Below are positions 56,847 to 58,119 of a stretch of 58,119 nt of DNA, piece after piece (position 1 is the first letter of the stretch; each line of letters starts with the position of its first letter). Below the pieces are notes generated by a model. That model did not search any database, was not told the origin of the DNA, and saw nothing but the letters and a program-made list of their open reading frames with translations. The DNA is from Phaeoceros laevis (Eukaryota; Anthocerotophyta; Anthocerotopsida; Notothyladales): NCBI GenBank assembly GCA_049999765.1, contig JBNGIQ010009415.1, forward strand, positions 41,039 through 99,157. The letters are read 5' to 3'. The position numbers and the translations under genes are program-made.

Positions 56847-57431
56847 TGTTAGTTACTAGAAGTTACTAGTAGATATTAGAAATTGGGTTTGGATTGGTGG
56901 CGACTCCCTATTGGAGGAAGGGAATTCTCTCTTCATCCTTCTAGATGGGGGTGTATGTGGTGCCTAGGAAGCTAGCTAGAGTGTGGGATTGGGCCATTCT
57001 ATTGGGCAAGGGGGATAGCCCTCTTGACTTCCTTGACTTCAAAGGTGGGCTAAGATATAAGGGCCTAGAAGGTTCTAGGCTAAGATTTAGCTGGGCCAAT
57101 AGGGAGAAGTGGAAATTTGGCTTGGCCAATAGGGTGCTAGATAAGATGAAGGCCTAGAGCCTTCCCAAGACTATATGTACATCCTATTCCGCCCTTCTGA
57201 ACATCACCTTCATCTTGTTCACTACCTTTGGCTCGTGGGGCGACCCGAGAGAGGCTTGGATGCCTAGCGTGGAGGAGGTCCTCTGTGTGGCGAAGCTCCA
57301 TTCCGCGCACACCGTATCCTCCTTGTTAGAATTCAAGCTCCCCTTGTGAGGGTGAGTTATGCTAAGTATGTTAGTTAATATCATATATAAAGAGAACTAG
57401 GGCACGGTTGCCCTAACCCCCCATTTTAACA
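56847..57431 (+). repeat. 5' LTR of a second copia-type element (probable)
   Basis: Starts TGTTAGTT and ends TTTTAACA, giving TGTTA...TAACA terminal repeats, directly before a perfect primer-binding site. A TATA-like CATATATAAAGAG lies about 50 bp before the end. Length about 585 bp. The 3' LTR is beyond the window. Confidence 0.65.
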
Positions 57432-57443
57432 TGGTATCAGAGC
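57432..57443 (+). other. primer-binding site, tRNA-iMet
   Basis: TGGTATCAGAGC, perfect match, immediately after the LTR end. Confidence 0.95.
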
Positions 57444-58119
57444 TGGACGGAGCAAGCCGACGGACGGCGGCTGTGGCGGGGGTTTGTGGCTATGGCCGCG
57501 TGTGAGGATCACTGACAGTGAGAGCCAGGCGCACAGGGCGCAAGTGCAAGAGAGGCACGGCAAGAGAGCCCCAAGAGAGGGCGCGTTTGAAAGCCAGCAA
57601 GAGCAGCGGGCAGCAAAACCCCGGCGGGGGAGAATCAGCTGCAGCAGCAGCGGCTGCAGGCGAGAGAAGCCGCGCAAGGCCACGTCTAGGCCGAGCAGGC
57701 TGCAGGCATTAACAGCGACTGCGGGCCGTGAAGGCGCAGGCTGTGGTTGCGTGAAGGAGGAGAGAGCGGCGGCGATTTGGCCGTGGGAGCATCAGCAATA
57801 GTAATGCGTGAAGAGAGGGGCTGCATAGCCCGTGGCCGTGTGAGGAGGGGCTGAGGAGCCCCGGTGAAGGCTGCGCTAGGCCGTTGAAGGCCGGAGAGCG
57901 TGTGGAGGCCGGCAGTAGGCCATGGAGGCCATGTAGCAGATCTGGTGGAGATCGGAAGGGGCTGAGGAGCCCGACGAAGGCCGTGAAAGAGTCCGCGCGA
58001 GAGGCAGCTGCAGGCCACGAGATCGTGAGGGCGTAAGGCTGCAGGTTGTGGCGGCGTGAGAGGAGCCGCGCGACGGCCACAAGGGCCTGGCTGCGTAGAG
58101 AACAGGTCGCGGTTGACCT
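57444..58119 (+). mobile_element. GC-rich leader of the second copia-type element
   Basis: Follows the primer-binding site and continues past the window edge. Very rich in GAGGCC, GAAGGCC and GAGGAGCC words, weakly repetitive. Long frames occur on both strands because of the composition; none has a recognisable Gag motif. Confidence 0.5.

Noticed and set aside
57484-58082. Overlapping Ala/Arg-rich frames at the right edge
   Set aside because: GC-rich leader of a retrotransposon; frames open on both strands because of composition.

Overview
The window looks like nuclear DNA of a land plant with a large, repeat-rich genome. Support comes from one intact multi-exon gene of the brassinosteroid-signaling-kinase (BSK) family, which is plant-specific, from interstitial TTTAGGG telomere-type repeats, and from plant-type Ty1/copia, Ty3/gypsy, CACTA and MULE-like elements. 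I cannot name the species; a seedless plant (fern, lycophyte or bryophyte) is a guess based on the unusual transposon content. Five runs of N (1912-2011, 2412-2511, 18741-19140, 38120-38519, 50268-50367) are assembly gaps, mostly inside repeats.

Layout. 1-7 kb: microsatellite, a copia-type LTR end with primer-binding site, a nested repeat family, a dimeric ~148-bp satellite and decayed coding fragments. 7.05-14.93 kb: a minus-strand Ty3/gypsy element with a full 728-bp 3' LTR and a 5' LTR cut off by four TTTAGGG repeats. 14.97-20.5 kb: mostly no genes, with one CACTA terminus at 17917. 20.55-24.06 kb: the BSK gene, ten exons, 494 codons, apparently functional. 25-29.4 kb: CT-rich tandem repeat, a deleted minus-strand copia fragment and a minus-strand MULE-like transposase pseudogene. 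29.8-41.85 kb: three arrays of a ~160-bp repeat holding a GC palindrome, bounded by inverted copies of two terminal sequences, with a copia element nested inside a ~600-bp direct repeat in the middle. 43.4-48.8 kb: a decayed multi-exon gene with a ParB/sulfiredoxin-like motif. 50-55.2 kb: a Ty3/gypsy-like element with a C5-cytosine DNA methyltransferase domain in frame with, and directly upstream of, its reverse transcriptase. 55.5-58.1 kb: a decayed ORF region, short tandem repeats and another copia-type LTR with primer-binding site.

The strongest candidates for something unusual are the retrotransposon-encoded cytosine methyltransferase, two intron-borne clusters of GC hairpins with paired stem changes located in two different decayed genes 16 kb apart, the ParB-like gene, and the interleaved inverted termini around the palindrome arrays. 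Apart from BSK nearly every coding region is broken, and many in-frame stops are ones that a single C-to-T change would create, as expected for methylated transposons.
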